From the NCBI GenBank assembly GCA_002352055.1, contig DEHS01000102.1:127940-137074 (forward strand): a stretch of 9,135 nt of DNA. The letters run 5' to 3'. A program made the position numbers and the translations under genes. The stretch is from Legionellaceae bacterium UBA2794. Its GTDB lineage: Bacteria; Pseudomonadota; Gammaproteobacteria; Legionellales; Legionellaceae. Under the pieces are notes generated by a model. The model saw only the letters and a list, made by a program, of their open reading frames with translations, ran no database searches and was not told the origin of the DNA. Position 1 is the stretch's first letter. Every line of letters begins with the position of its first letter. Of this stretch, positions 1 through 6,795 are shown in pieces.

Positions 1-1430
1 ATCCCAATGCAACATTAGTTTTGTTAGCAGATTTGGTTAAATCTACAGGTGAAATCGATCCTAATGCATTAAAAGCAGCTCAGGAAGTAAATGCTAAACT
101 AGCCGTGCCAGATTTTGGTGATAACAGAGTTTTTACTGATACAGACTTTAATGATATGAAGCGAGTTTGCGGCGTAGAGTCAGTACGTCAAGCTATTCTA
201 AATGCACAACAAATTACAGTACCATCAAATGAGTCCTTATCAATATCTGATAAGCATAAACAAGGTGTTGAGGTTATTTGTGCATCTGACATCACTCCAG
301 AGCCTATTTGTTGGCTTTGGAATGGTTGGTTAGCTGCTGGGAAACTACATATTTTTGGAGGTGCTCCAGGTACGGGGAAAACTACAATCAGTATGGCACT
401 TGCAGCAATAATCACAAATGGTGGTAACTGGCCCGATGGCTCTCAATCCATTATAGGCAATGTAGTGATATGGAGTGGAGAGGATGATCCAAAAGATACT
501 TTAATTCCTCGTCTCACTCAGGCTGGAGCTAATTTATCCCGGGTATATTTTATTACTGGTATTATGGAGGATGGTAAACATAGATCATTCGATCCTGCTA
601 TTGATATGGGGCCTCTTCGAAATAAATTAAATGAAATTAAAGATGTTCGCCTTTTAATTATTGATCCTATCGTTTCTGCAATTACTGGAGATAGTCATAA
701 AAATGCAGAAGTGCGTCGGGGTTTGCAACCTTTAGTTGATTTAGCCGCTTCCATGAATTTTGCATTACTTGGCATTACCCATTTATCTAAAGGAACCAGT
801 GGGCGTGAGCCAGTGGAAAGGATAAATGGTAGCTTAGCTTTTGGTGCTCTCGCTCGTATAGTAATGATTGCTGCTAAACATGAAAATAAGAAGGGGAAAG
901 AGAGTAGTGTGCGAATTTTTCTTCGGGCAAAGTCTAATATTGGGCCTGATGATGGTGGTTTTGAATATGAATTAAAACAATCCGCACTAAAAGGGCATCC
1001 TGAAATACTTACTTCTTCGGTGGTATGGATGGACGCTATTTGGGGTTCGACAAGGGATATTCTTACCAAGGCTGAAACTCTTAATGCGGAATCAAAGGAA
1101 AGCGCACTATCTGAGGCAAAAACTTATCTTGTAGGATTGTTAACCAATGGGCCTTTACCTAGTGAGTTAGTTAAAGAACAGGCAATCGATGCGGGATACT
1201 CTAAAGCAACTATAAGGCGTGCTAAAGCAGCATTAGAAATTGAAGCTATTAAGGACGGTAAAAAACAATGGCTTTGGCAACTTCCAACTAAAAAGAGCTT
1301 GAATCAAAATGATCAAATTGATGAAGTGAAGGTGCTCAAAGATACTAAAGATGCTCAACAAAATAATGTGAGCCCCTTCGGAAAGCTTGAGCATCTTCTA
1401 TTAGAATATAAGCCAGTAGTTTCTATATGA
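1..1430 (+). CDS. Toprim-RecA-type primase-helicase of a mobile element (5' end outside window)
   Basis: This is the replication protein of a phage, satellite or island. The reading frame is open to the window edge (first full codon at base 3), so the N-terminus is missing. The first ~55 residues resemble the end of a phage-type Toprim domain, with AVPDF and then TDFND at about nt 105-155. A RecA-like AAA ATPase (AAA_25/RepA-like) follows: Walker A GGAPGTGKT at nt 357-383, the IWSGEDD segment at about nt 468-488, Walker B LLIID at about nt 651-665, GITHLSK at about nt 771-791 and the RINGSLAFGALAR segment after it. The last ~70 residues (AKTYLVGLL to WLWQLP) look like the winged helix common in this family, followed by a charged tail. 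Known for the family: primer synthesis and helicase loading or unwinding at the element's origin. The usual acidic ADDD of the Toprim appears as ADLV, so primase activity is uncertain. TerS starts 22 bases downstream, probably in the same operon. Confidence 0.85.
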   Translation, partial: PNATLVLLADLVKSTGEIDPNALKAAQEVNAKLAVPDFGDNRVFTDTDFNDMKRVCGVESVRQAILNAQQITVPSNESLSISDKHKQGVEVICASDITPEPICWLWNGWLAAGKLHIFGGAPGTGKTTISMALAAIITNGGNWPDGSQSIIGNVVIWSGEDDPKDTLIPRLTQAGANLSRVYFITGIMEDGKHRSFDPAIDMGPLRNKLNEIKDVRLLIIDPIVSAITGDSHKNAEVRRGLQPLVDLAASMNFALLGITHLSKGTSGREPVERINGSLAFGALARIVMIAAKHENKKGKESSVRIFLRAKSNIGPDDGGFEYELKQSALKGHPEILTSSVVWMDAIWGSTRDILTKAETLNAESKESALSEAKTYLVGLLTNGPLPSELVKEQAIDAGYSKATIRRAKAALEIEAIKDGKKQWLWQLPTKKSLNQNDQIDEVKVLKDTKDAQQNNVSPFGKLEHLLLEYKPVVSI

Positions 1431-1452
1431 TGATTTTCTGAAAGGAGTCAGA

Positions 1453-1911
1453 ATGGAAAGAATAAATAAAAAAATTGGTAGACCATCAATTTACACTCAA
1501 GAACTAGCGGACGAGATTTGCGCTAAATTTGCCTCGAATGGCAAAGGCATCAAATTATTATGTGCTGAAAATCCTCATTGGCCCAATAAGGATACTATTT
1601 TTGTATGGTTGAAAAATTATCCCGACTTTTCCGACCAATACGTAAAAGCGAAACAATTTCAAATTGAAACTTTTATTGATGATATGTTGGAAATTGCCGA
1701 TGATACCTCTCAAGATTTAATAACAAATGAACGTGGTAATTTAGTACCCAATAATACTTCTATAACAAGAGCTAGATTAAGGATTGATACAAGAAAATGG
1801 CTAGCTTCAAAGCTAGTTCCTAAAACCTATGGATTAGTAAAGCAAGATGATGTCAGGGAGTTATCCGTTGTAGAAAAGCTCATTAGAAATTTAGATGATT
1901 CTTTGGCATGA
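1453..1911 (+). CDS. Phage small terminase-like protein (TerS)
   Basis: This 152-residue protein matches the terminase small subunit family of phages and satellites. It opens with GRPSIYTQELADEIC and a predicted helix-turn-helix over residues ~10-62 (KDTIFVWLKNYPDFSDQY). It then has the typical helical oligomerisation part (FIDDMLEIADD) and the hallmark ARLRIDTRKWLASKLVPKTYG at about 115-135. TerS normally binds pac/cos DNA and feeds it to the large terminase ATPase. The start is supported by a strong AAGGAG about 6 bases upstream of the ATG. It follows the primase-helicase by 22 bases and converges on the XRE gene with an 8-base gap. No large terminase is adjacent. A lone TerS beside a replication protein is characteristic of phage satellites, which use it to redirect helper-phage packaging; that role is inferred here. 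It could also be a leftover of a decayed prophage. Confidence 0.85.
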   Translation: MERINKKIGRPSIYTQELADEICAKFASNGKGIKLLCAENPHWPNKDTIFVWLKNYPDFSDQYVKAKQFQIETFIDDMLEIADDTSQDLITNERGNLVPNNTSITRARLRIDTRKWLASKLVPKTYGLVKQDDVRELSVVEKLIRNLDDSLA

Positions 1912-1919
1912 GTAGATAG

Positions 1920-2159
1920 TTACTCAGAAGTTAATGTATTAATAGGTGGAAACAACTCTCCTACATCAACTTTTAACGCAGCTGCAATACGTATCAGATT
2001 GAGCGTTGCAAGATTTCTTTCTCCACGCTCTACGCCACCCATATAAGTACGATCTAACCCAGCTTCATCGGCAAAGCTCTCCTGAGAGAATCCTTTCGAC
2101 AATCGAAGTTCCCGTATATTTTTCCCTAATTTAATTAGTGCTGGATGTTTTTTGCGCAT
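1920..2159 (-). CDS. Small XRE-family helix-turn-helix regulator
   Basis: This 79-residue protein is almost entirely one Cro/C1-type helix-turn-helix domain (residues ~9-70): LGKNIRELRLSKGFSQESFA, the recognition-helix stretch DRTYMGGVERGERN, then LNLIRIAAALKVDVGELF. It lacks a sensor or oligomerisation domain. Its size and sequence style match small repressors of phages, islands and restriction-modification controllers. It converges on TerS and is divergent from the secreted-protein gene at 2249, so the 89-base intergenic stretch probably holds its own promoter and possibly an operator controlling both. No clear Shine-Dalgarno precedes the ATG. A TATTCT hexamer lies only 6 bases upstream of it, so a leaderless transcript is possible. 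Target genes are unknown; element-wide or cargo regulation is an inference. Confidence 0.9.
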   Translation of the reverse strand: MRKKHPALIKLGKNIRELRLSKGFSQESFADEAGLDRTYMGGVERGERNLATLNLIRIAAALKVDVGELFPPINTLTSE

Positions 2160-2248
2160 TCGAATAGAATATGCACAAAATACTTATTTAACCACGGACT
2201 ATGAGTATCAAATTAAGAGTAAAAATTTAAAATTTTGGGAAACAAAAA

Positions 2249-2734
2249 ATGAAATATATTATATGTGCATTAATCTTACTTACTGTAGCTACGTTGAAGA
2301 GCTCACCAGTGGAGAGCTCCTCAATTGATATTAGTTGTGAGTACGATTTTGTAAGAACGGAAAGTTTTGAGCAGTTTGTTAAAAAAGAAAAAAATGATGA
2401 TTTTTATAAAATGCATAACTGGTGGGAGTTTCATAAAAAGCGACAAATGAATTTTTCTATTAACCAAAATACTAAATCAGTCACCTGTGGTTTCACTGGA
2501 GATAATTTTTGTACATCATCTAATACAGCATCTGATGTTTACCCAGATGAAATTTATATAGATCAAAGAGAGCGCAGCGATAATGATTACAAGCCTAGAG
2601 TTAATGAGTTTTGGATTGATAGAGACTCAGGGGCGTTTAGGGGAATTCATTATGAAATGGATGCTAAGACCCATGCAGAGGCACAGGTTTATTTAATTAT
2701 CGGCAAATGTAGACCAATAAAAAAACTCTTCTAA
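2249..2734 (+). CDS. Secreted hypothetical protein, four-cysteine
   Basis: I do not recognise a named family. The 161-residue product starts with a typical Sec signal peptide (MKYI, then a hydrophobic core to about residue 18 and a polar Ser-rich region), so it should be exported. The mature part is rich in aromatic and acidic residues and has four cysteines (about 30, 80, 88 and 154), enough for two disulfides in the periplasm. The C-terminal half has a beta-rich look, with DEIYIDQR, FWIDRDSGAFRGIHYEMD and a final YLIIGKCR; an 'IDRxSG...GxC' ending recurs in many short secreted hypotheticals. The ATG is preceded by TGGGA at 8-base spacing. It stands alone, divergent from the XRE gene, and could be under its control. 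It may be island cargo with an envelope or host-interaction role, but nothing shows this directly. Confidence 0.7.
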   Translation: MKYIICALILLTVATLKSSPVESSSIDISCEYDFVRTESFEQFVKKEKNDDFYKMHNWWEFHKKRQMNFSINQNTKSVTCGFTGDNFCTSSNTASDVYPDEIYIDQRERSDNDYKPRVNEFWIDRDSGAFRGIHYEMDAKTHAEAQVYLIIGKCRPIKKLF

Positions 2735-2807
2735 TACATGGAAAATATGAATTTATCTTGATCAAGTTTTTTAATTGAACCTAGTAGATGTGATATTTGA
2801 AAAATAA

Positions 2808-3791
2808 TTATACAGGTTCAGTTTCTTTTGAAATATTTTTTTGTTTCATAATAATTGTTGTGCCTCGATGAGTTTGGATCGGTTTAAAATCTATAATGGA
2901 AGAATAGTGTCTATATTTATCAACCAATTTCGATATCCCATAGTCATATTCATAAGATATGACCATGTCATAAGCTGATTTAACAATTTCTTTGTTAAAC
3001 TGTTTTACTTGATATGGTGAAACCTTTGTGTAAGACAATTTTCTTCCAAAATCTGCTCGAATTAATAATGCATGGTCAGGTGTCAATGGTAGGTATATAG
3101 GATCGAGTTTTCGATTAGCTACCGTTTCAAGAGTTGTATGGGTTTTTGAAAGAAACTCAGGCAAGATACAGGGGGTGTCTGAAGTGATAAATTTAGTGCT
3201 GGATTTATTCACTAATATTTCCCAATTTCGTTGATCTATTAAATTTCCTAATGTTGCTAAAAATCCAGCACTTTTTGCTTTAAAGTAATCTTTGTCATCA
3301 ATCTTTGCTTTAATTTTACCATCTAAAATAGCTTTTTTTATAATGGAATCTATATTTTCATGATTTGATTCAGCTAACATCTTTAATAAATAATCATTTA
3401 AAATACGCTCATGCTGTTCTTGTCCTAAACCTAACATGGTAGGAGATAAACATCGTAGGTATGCCACATACAAACCAATCCGAGATAATAGTGTTAAGTC
3501 GGATACTTTAGGTGTGGAAGCATTAGTTTCAATAACTCTTCGAGATTGGACTGATTCAATAAAAATATTCCATGCTGGCTCAATATCGGCCAGCACTTCT
3601 CTTAATGCGTATATATTTTCAAAATTGTGGCAAACATCACCACCGCGAGCTCCACATATTGATCCAATCGCCATTTCTCTTTCAAGCGCTCGCTTTTTTC
3701 TATAAACAAAAACATGTTTTGGATTTTTAGAAAAATTTTTTAAATATGTTACTGAAACATAATGATCATAACTGTCTAATAACGTATGCAC
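2808..3791 (-). CDS. DUF4238 domain-containing protein
   Basis: This 327-residue protein carries the signatures of DUF4238. There is an N-terminal DHYVSVTYLKNFS (residues ~9-21, compare HYVPxxYLxxF in the family), a helical middle, FITSDTPCIL at ~201-210 (family: TSDxP), YLPLTPDHALLI at ~233-244 and NKEIVKSAYDMVIS at ~266-279. The length is normal, so it appears intact. The start is GTG at 3789-3791. An in-frame TGA lies four codons upstream, and the next in-frame Met is 40 residues in, past the conserved N-terminus. The ribosome site is weak (a GAG about 8 bases upstream). DUF4238 proteins have no settled biochemical function. They are often found in variable genomic regions, and some groups suspect nuclease- or defence-like roles. 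Here it is alone on the minus strand among unrelated cargo, divergent from the membrane-protein gene at 3903. Confidence 0.8.
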   Translation of the reverse strand: MHTLLDSYDHYVSVTYLKNFSKNPKHVFVYRKKRALEREMAIGSICGARGGDVCHNFENIYALREVLADIEPAWNIFIESVQSRRVIETNASTPKVSDLTLLSRIGLYVAYLRCLSPTMLGLGQEQHERILNDYLLKMLAESNHENIDSIIKKAILDGKIKAKIDDKDYFKAKSAGFLATLGNLIDQRNWEILVNKSSTKFITSDTPCILPEFLSKTHTTLETVANRKLDPIYLPLTPDHALLIRADFGRKLSYTKVSPYQVKQFNKEIVKSAYDMVISYEYDYGISKLVDKYRHYSSIIDFKPIQTHRGTTIIMKQKNISKETEPV

Positions 3792-3902
3792 TATAATAAC
3801 TCAATTTGCTAACTATCATTAAAGAGGGCAATAATACATTATTTATACGCACGCACGGAGTTATTTTCTTTAAATTGGCTCATATATATAAGGGAATTAC
3901 CT

Positions 3903-4652
3903 ATGAATTCAAAGGATTTGGATACTATGGAGTACATTATTTCAACATTTTCACCAGCTATACCCCTCTTTGTGGGAATTTGCTTTTTAATTTCTTTTTT
4001 ATACAACTTAGGGTTTTATTATGGTTTGAATTTAAATTTATCCGTTATCCCTATTTCTATAATTGATATAACTAATTCAACAATAAAGTTCTCAATAGTT
4101 TCTGCTATTGCTCTCTTAATAGGCAGTATCATTAGAAAAAATGATACTGTCGTGTCTACTACAGAAAACTCTGGGAGTATTGAGGATTCTCAAAAAATTA
4201 TAAAAAAAAATTATTTCATGAACAACATGACTTTTACTGAGATTCTCATAGATAGATGGAAGAATATACTTTTTATATTAATGTTATTAATTTTAATGTT
4301 TTTTTGGGGAACGCGTTCGCAGTTTATTTTTCCTTTAATGATCTCATTAATTTGGCTTAGTTTTAAGACATTTAATATTAATTTAATTAAATTATTAAAT
4401 TTAGTTGCGTTAATAATAAGTGTGGGATACGGGTGGGGTATATATATTCGAGAAATAGAAACTACTAATATAACTTTAAAAATTAATCAGAAAATCACTA
4501 ATGGTTATCTAGTTCAAAATTTAGATAAAGGAGTTTTATGTAAAATTGAAAAAAATATTCTATTCCTTCCATGGGAGGAAATAGAAAGTATGCAATATCT
4601 AATACCTTCTTTATATCGAGGTTACTATTGTAAGAAATATAAATTCTGTTAG
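3903..4652 (+). CDS. Five-helix membrane protein, unknown function
   Basis: I do not recognise this 249-residue protein. Hydrophobic stretches at residues ~17-40, 60-77, 121-136, 139-155 and 163-182 suggest about five membrane helices. A polar loop of ~40 residues (78-118, Lys/Asn/Ser-rich) separates helices 2 and 3, and a soluble C-terminal tail of ~65 residues follows. The tail contains NGYLVQNLDKGVLCKIEKN and ILFLPWEEIESM, a short beta-type module resembling tails of small bacterial membrane proteins of unknown role. The start is set by AGGGA at 3891-3895, 7 bases before the ATG. It is very AT-rich, more so than the replication genes to its left, which points to independent acquisition. 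The Ntn-hydrolase-like gene follows 113 bases later on the same strand. The two could act together, but a good -10 element in the gap suggests separate transcription. Confidence 0.7.
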   Translation: MNSKDLDTMEYIISTFSPAIPLFVGICFLISFLYNLGFYYGLNLNLSVIPISIIDITNSTIKFSIVSAIALLIGSIIRKNDTVVSTTENSGSIEDSQKIIKKNYFMNNMTFTEILIDRWKNILFILMLLILMFFWGTRSQFIFPLMISLIWLSFKTFNINLIKLLNLVALIISVGYGWGIYIREIETTNITLKINQKITNGYLVQNLDKGVLCKIEKNILFLPWEEIESMQYLIPSLYRGYYCKKYKFC

Positions 4653-4729
4653 CTGAATTTGAAATATTAAGTCACAGTTCATTTTCTAATTGAAAATTGA
4701 CTTGCTGAGTTTCGTTGTGAGTGGCGCAG

Positions 4730-4735
4730 TATAAT
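4730..4735 (+). promoter_or_regulatory. Candidate -10 element of the Ntn-hydrolase-like gene
   Basis: A perfect TATAAT lies 30 bases before the chosen ATG at 4766 and would give a short leader of about 20-25 bases. The -35 region at normal spacing is poor (GAGTTT at 17 bases). A better TTGACT lies 27 bases upstream, which is too far. The promoter may therefore depend on an activator, or the match may be chance in AT-rich DNA. Confidence 0.35.
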
Positions 4736-4765
4736 ATTTAAATATTGCCAAATATGAGGATTAAA

Positions 4766-5626
4766 ATGACGTTAATTTATGGTGGTGCCGATGATGATAT
4801 TGGTTTTTTGATTAGCGACACGCTTGTTAGTTTTGAGAAAGATCGTGCTGGGGATAACATACGGTTCAACGAAAAAAATCATATTTTAAAAATTCATATT
4901 TTAAATGGAAGAATTGCGGTGGCATTTGCTGGAGACATTAAGCCAGCTCTGAAATTGATTAATGAATTAAAAATAGGCGTAGATAGCAATCAGATTAATG
5001 TTGAAGTACCTGACAGGCTTTTTCAATTATATAAAAATCATAAGGCTGAAGTACCTTTGACATCGATAAATTGTGAATTTCTTATTCTGGAAATTACCGA
5101 TAGAGGAAGAAAACTAGCAAAAGTTGATGAAAAAGGATATTACTACTGTGCACGAGCATATATTGGGGATTCAGAAGAACATAAAAAACTAATTCGACGT
5201 CCCTATCAACCACCTAACACTATTCTTATTCCGCAACCCGATGGCTCATTTCAAGAAGAGCAGCTTGTAATTACTAAAGGCGAGATTGATTTTAATGAAA
5301 TTTCAAATGCAATGGAAGATTTCACGTATCAACTAAAAAGTAAATCAGTTGGTGCCATCTGTGGTTGTATAACGCGTGTAGTTGATGCGAAACCCTCAGG
5401 GGAGTTAGAATATCTGCAGTCAATTGAATCGGGCATTTCACCAGAGGAAGGAAATTTTGGTTATACTTACCTCTCGTCAAATATTAATGTACGGGGTATT
5501 GGTATTTACTATCGAGCTGGAAAGGTAGGTTTTCTTTTTATTGTTGGCGATTCTGAATTTAATAGAAAAGAATATGCGGATACACTCTCACAGTTTATCG
5601 AGCTGGCACATAAAAATATAAACTAA
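4766..5626 (+). CDS. Putative N-terminal-nucleophile hydrolase (HslV/proteasome-like fold)
   Basis: The start is placed at 4766 because GAGGA sits 5 bases upstream. The longer TTG frame from 4745 lacks such a site and adds only seven residues. The 286-aa product begins MTLIYGGADDDIGFLISDT. As in HslV, Thr follows Met directly, so Met removal would expose an N-terminal Thr nucleophile. Counting that Thr as 1, an Asp falls at 17, the conserved active-site position of peptidase family T1. A Lys at 41 (HILKIHILNGRIAVAFAGD) falls next to the HslV Lys33 position by alignment to its KVRRLYNDKVIAGFAGG segment. A later YIGDSEEHKKL resembles the IGSG turn of the fold. The C-terminal ~140 residues exceed the usual HslV length (~175 aa) and are unassigned. 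No HslU-like ATPase is nearby. Fold assignment is by eye; the substrate is unknown. It is probably cytoplasmic, with no signal peptide or membrane helix. Confidence 0.55.
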   Translation: MTLIYGGADDDIGFLISDTLVSFEKDRAGDNIRFNEKNHILKIHILNGRIAVAFAGDIKPALKLINELKIGVDSNQINVEVPDRLFQLYKNHKAEVPLTSINCEFLILEITDRGRKLAKVDEKGYYYCARAYIGDSEEHKKLIRRPYQPPNTILIPQPDGSFQEEQLVITKGEIDFNEISNAMEDFTYQLKSKSVGAICGCITRVVDAKPSGELEYLQSIESGISPEEGNFGYTYLSSNINVRGIGIYYRAGKVGFLFIVGDSEFNRKEYADTLSQFIELAHKNIN

Positions 5627-5743
5627 ACTTAGTCGGCGGTGTATGGGATAGCTAAAGATATTACTTAATTGCAAAGTTGATGAGCTATTTTCTAGACAAA
5701 TCATCTAGATGGTAGCCGGACTTTACAATCAAGTAGTTTCCTT

Positions 5744-6058
5744 TTAATCTGAACAGTTACATTCTTTCCCTTTGTTCCAGTTGTTGAATATTTTTTTACA
5801 CATTTTTTCGGAAACATTGTTTTGGCCCGTACAACACTTGTAGCAAATTAGAGAGCCCATACATGGATTTGGTCCATTAGGATCGGGTTGAAAAGCTGAG
5901 GGCTTGTTATTTTCTTCAATAGGAAAAAGATAATAACTTTTATCTTTAATTTTTAATTCATAAATTGAGTTCTTATCTACTTTAATGCTTACTAATTGAT
6001 TGGAAAAACCAATATTAACTAACATCAACATAATTAAAGCGAAAATTGTTTTATTCAT
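5744..6058 (-). CDS. Small cysteine-rich secreted protein
   Basis: No family is recognised. The 104-residue product begins with a Sec-type signal peptide (MNKTIFALIMLMLVNIGFSN, probable cleavage near residue 19-20). A short beta-like part follows (SIYELKIKDKSYYLFPIEE), then a Pro/Asn linker (QPDPNGPNPC), then a compact C-terminal knot with seven cysteines in about 40 residues (CMGSLICYKCC ... MCKKIF ... ECNCSD). An odd number of Cys suggests three disulfides plus a free thiol or an intermolecular bond. Its ATG overlaps the last 8 bases of the upstream gene, so the two are translationally coupled. Disulfide-rich exported peptides can be inhibitors, toxins or adhesins; none of these is shown here. 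Confidence 0.65.
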   Translation of the reverse strand: MNKTIFALIMLMLVNIGFSNQLVSIKVDKNSIYELKIKDKSYYLFPIEENNKPSAFQPDPNGPNPCMGSLICYKCCTGQNNVSEKMCKKIFNNWNKGKECNCSD

Positions 6059-6605
6059 CTATCAGAAACTCCACTTTTAAAGGGCAATCATAGTAAGAAT
6101 ATAGTTTATTCTCTTCAAAAAGTTCATATTCATCATCAACTTGAAGTCTAATTGAAATTGGCTTATATCCAAAATTTTTCTTCCATAAAACTAAATAAGG
6201 TTCATCTTTCGTCAATGCAGGAGTAATTTTCCCCTCGTTTTTTTGTACTGTTAGATATTCTCGGGTTGGATAGATAATAGCTGAAGCACGTACTTTTTTA
6301 TCTAATTCAATATCAACTGTATACCAAGTAAATTGTTTGAGTTCTTCAAAGGGTATTTTTTTAAATCTACATGAAGATAGAGTAGGAACTTCTTTTTGAT
6401 TGGCCCAGTAGGTTAACCACTTATATAAGCCAGGGGAAGCCCAGTGCAAAGCAGATAGAATAGAAGCGACAAAAACGATACCCAATAATGATGCAAAAAA
6501 TGTAGTACTAATAAATGAATACATTTTTTTTAGAAGATTTAAAATGCAGGATACTGAAAATAAATTAGTCTCACATTTGGATGCTTCCTTAATCTTTTTT
6601 TGCAT
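6051..6605 (-). CDS. Membrane-anchored hypothetical protein, partner of the Cys-rich gene
   Basis: No family is recognised. The 184-residue product has a short basic N-terminal region (MQKKIKEASK) and one hydrophobic helix at residues ~30-54 (FISTTFFASLLGIVFVASIL). A soluble domain of ~125 residues follows, with a beta-rich look (WYTVDIELDKKVRASAIIYP, EPYLVLWKKN, SIRLQVDDEYELF, then DCPLKVEFLIDE). The anchor geometry suggests the soluble part faces the periplasm, beside the secreted Cys-rich partner encoded by the next gene, which it overlaps by 8 bases. The AAGGA is 11 bases before the ATG, longer than ideal. An internal ATG (residue 29) just before the helix is an alternative start and would remove the basic N-terminus. 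Role unknown; a pair of interacting envelope proteins is an inference. Confidence 0.65.
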   Translation of the reverse strand: MQKKIKEASKCETNLFSVSCILNLLKKMYSFISTTFFASLLGIVFVASILSALHWASPGLYKWLTYWANQKEVPTLSSCRFKKIPFEELKQFTWYTVDIELDKKVRASAIIYPTREYLTVQKNEGKITPALTKDEPYLVLWKKNFGYKPISIRLQVDDEYELFEENKLYSYYDCPLKVEFLIDE

Positions 6606-6625
6606 GATAACTTACATCCTTGAAA

Positions 6626-6646
6626 AATATTATTGAGAATAATATT
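6626..6646. promoter_or_regulatory. Perfect 9-bp palindrome upstream of the minus-strand two-gene unit
   Basis: AATATTATT and AATAATATT flank a 3-base GAG centre, about 21 bases before the ATG at 6605. Its position fits an operator or promoter overlap for the pair 6605-5744. In such AT-rich DNA it could be fortuitous or only structural. Confidence 0.3.
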
Positions 6647-6700
6647 ATTTTATACTCCGTATCTTTTCGCAACAATCCAAATCAGCTATCATACACCACG

Positions 6701-6724
6701 TTGGGTAAGATCTTGGGTAAGATT
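6701..6724 (+). repeat. Tandem 12-base motif, candidate integrase arm site
   Basis: TTGGGTAAGATC is followed directly by TTGGGTAAGATT. The same pair, slightly decayed, occurs at 8528-8549. Short direct repeats placed 50-70 bases from a tRNA-derived core resemble arm-type sites of tyrosine recombinases; this role is inferred. Confidence 0.4.
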
Positions 6725-6770
6725 CGAGTCCTTATTATTCATATTATTTAAAATCAATAAGTTAAAACCA

Positions 6771-6795
6771 GGTTCGACTCCGGCCCTGGGCACCA
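6771..6795 (+). other. tRNA 3'-end fragment, probable attachment core
   Basis: The 25 bases read as a tRNA 3' end: GG, T-loop TTCGACT, T-stem strand CCGGC, acceptor strand CCTGGGC, discriminator A, CCA. The expected 5' T-stem strand would be GCCGG, but the sequence has CCAGG, and nothing upstream folds as the rest of a tRNA. It is therefore a displaced 3' end, as left by island integration into a tRNA gene. The implied acceptor partner GCCCAGG with A73 suits tRNA-Phe, with Thr or others possible. The intact tRNA should lie at the far left end of the island. Confidence 0.7.

Noticed and set aside
188..1069. Minus-strand open frames inside the primase-helicase
   Set aside because: They are antisense shadows of a gene with clear Walker and RecA motifs.
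2757..2772. CTTGATCAAG followed by six T as a terminator
   Set aside because: The palindrome leaves only about three base pairs around a minimal loop, too weak for an intrinsic terminator.
3436..3705. Plus-strand open frame inside the DUF4238 gene
   Set aside because: Antisense shadow, without a ribosome site or recognisable domain.
3806..4066. Open frame overlapping the start of the membrane-protein gene
   Set aside because: It lies in another frame of the gene at 3903, which has the better ribosome site and a coherent membrane topology.
5688..5712. Two TCTAGA sites spaced by seven bases
   Set aside because: Each site is itself palindromic and the hairpin is only six AT-rich pairs, with no T-tract in either direction; probably chance.
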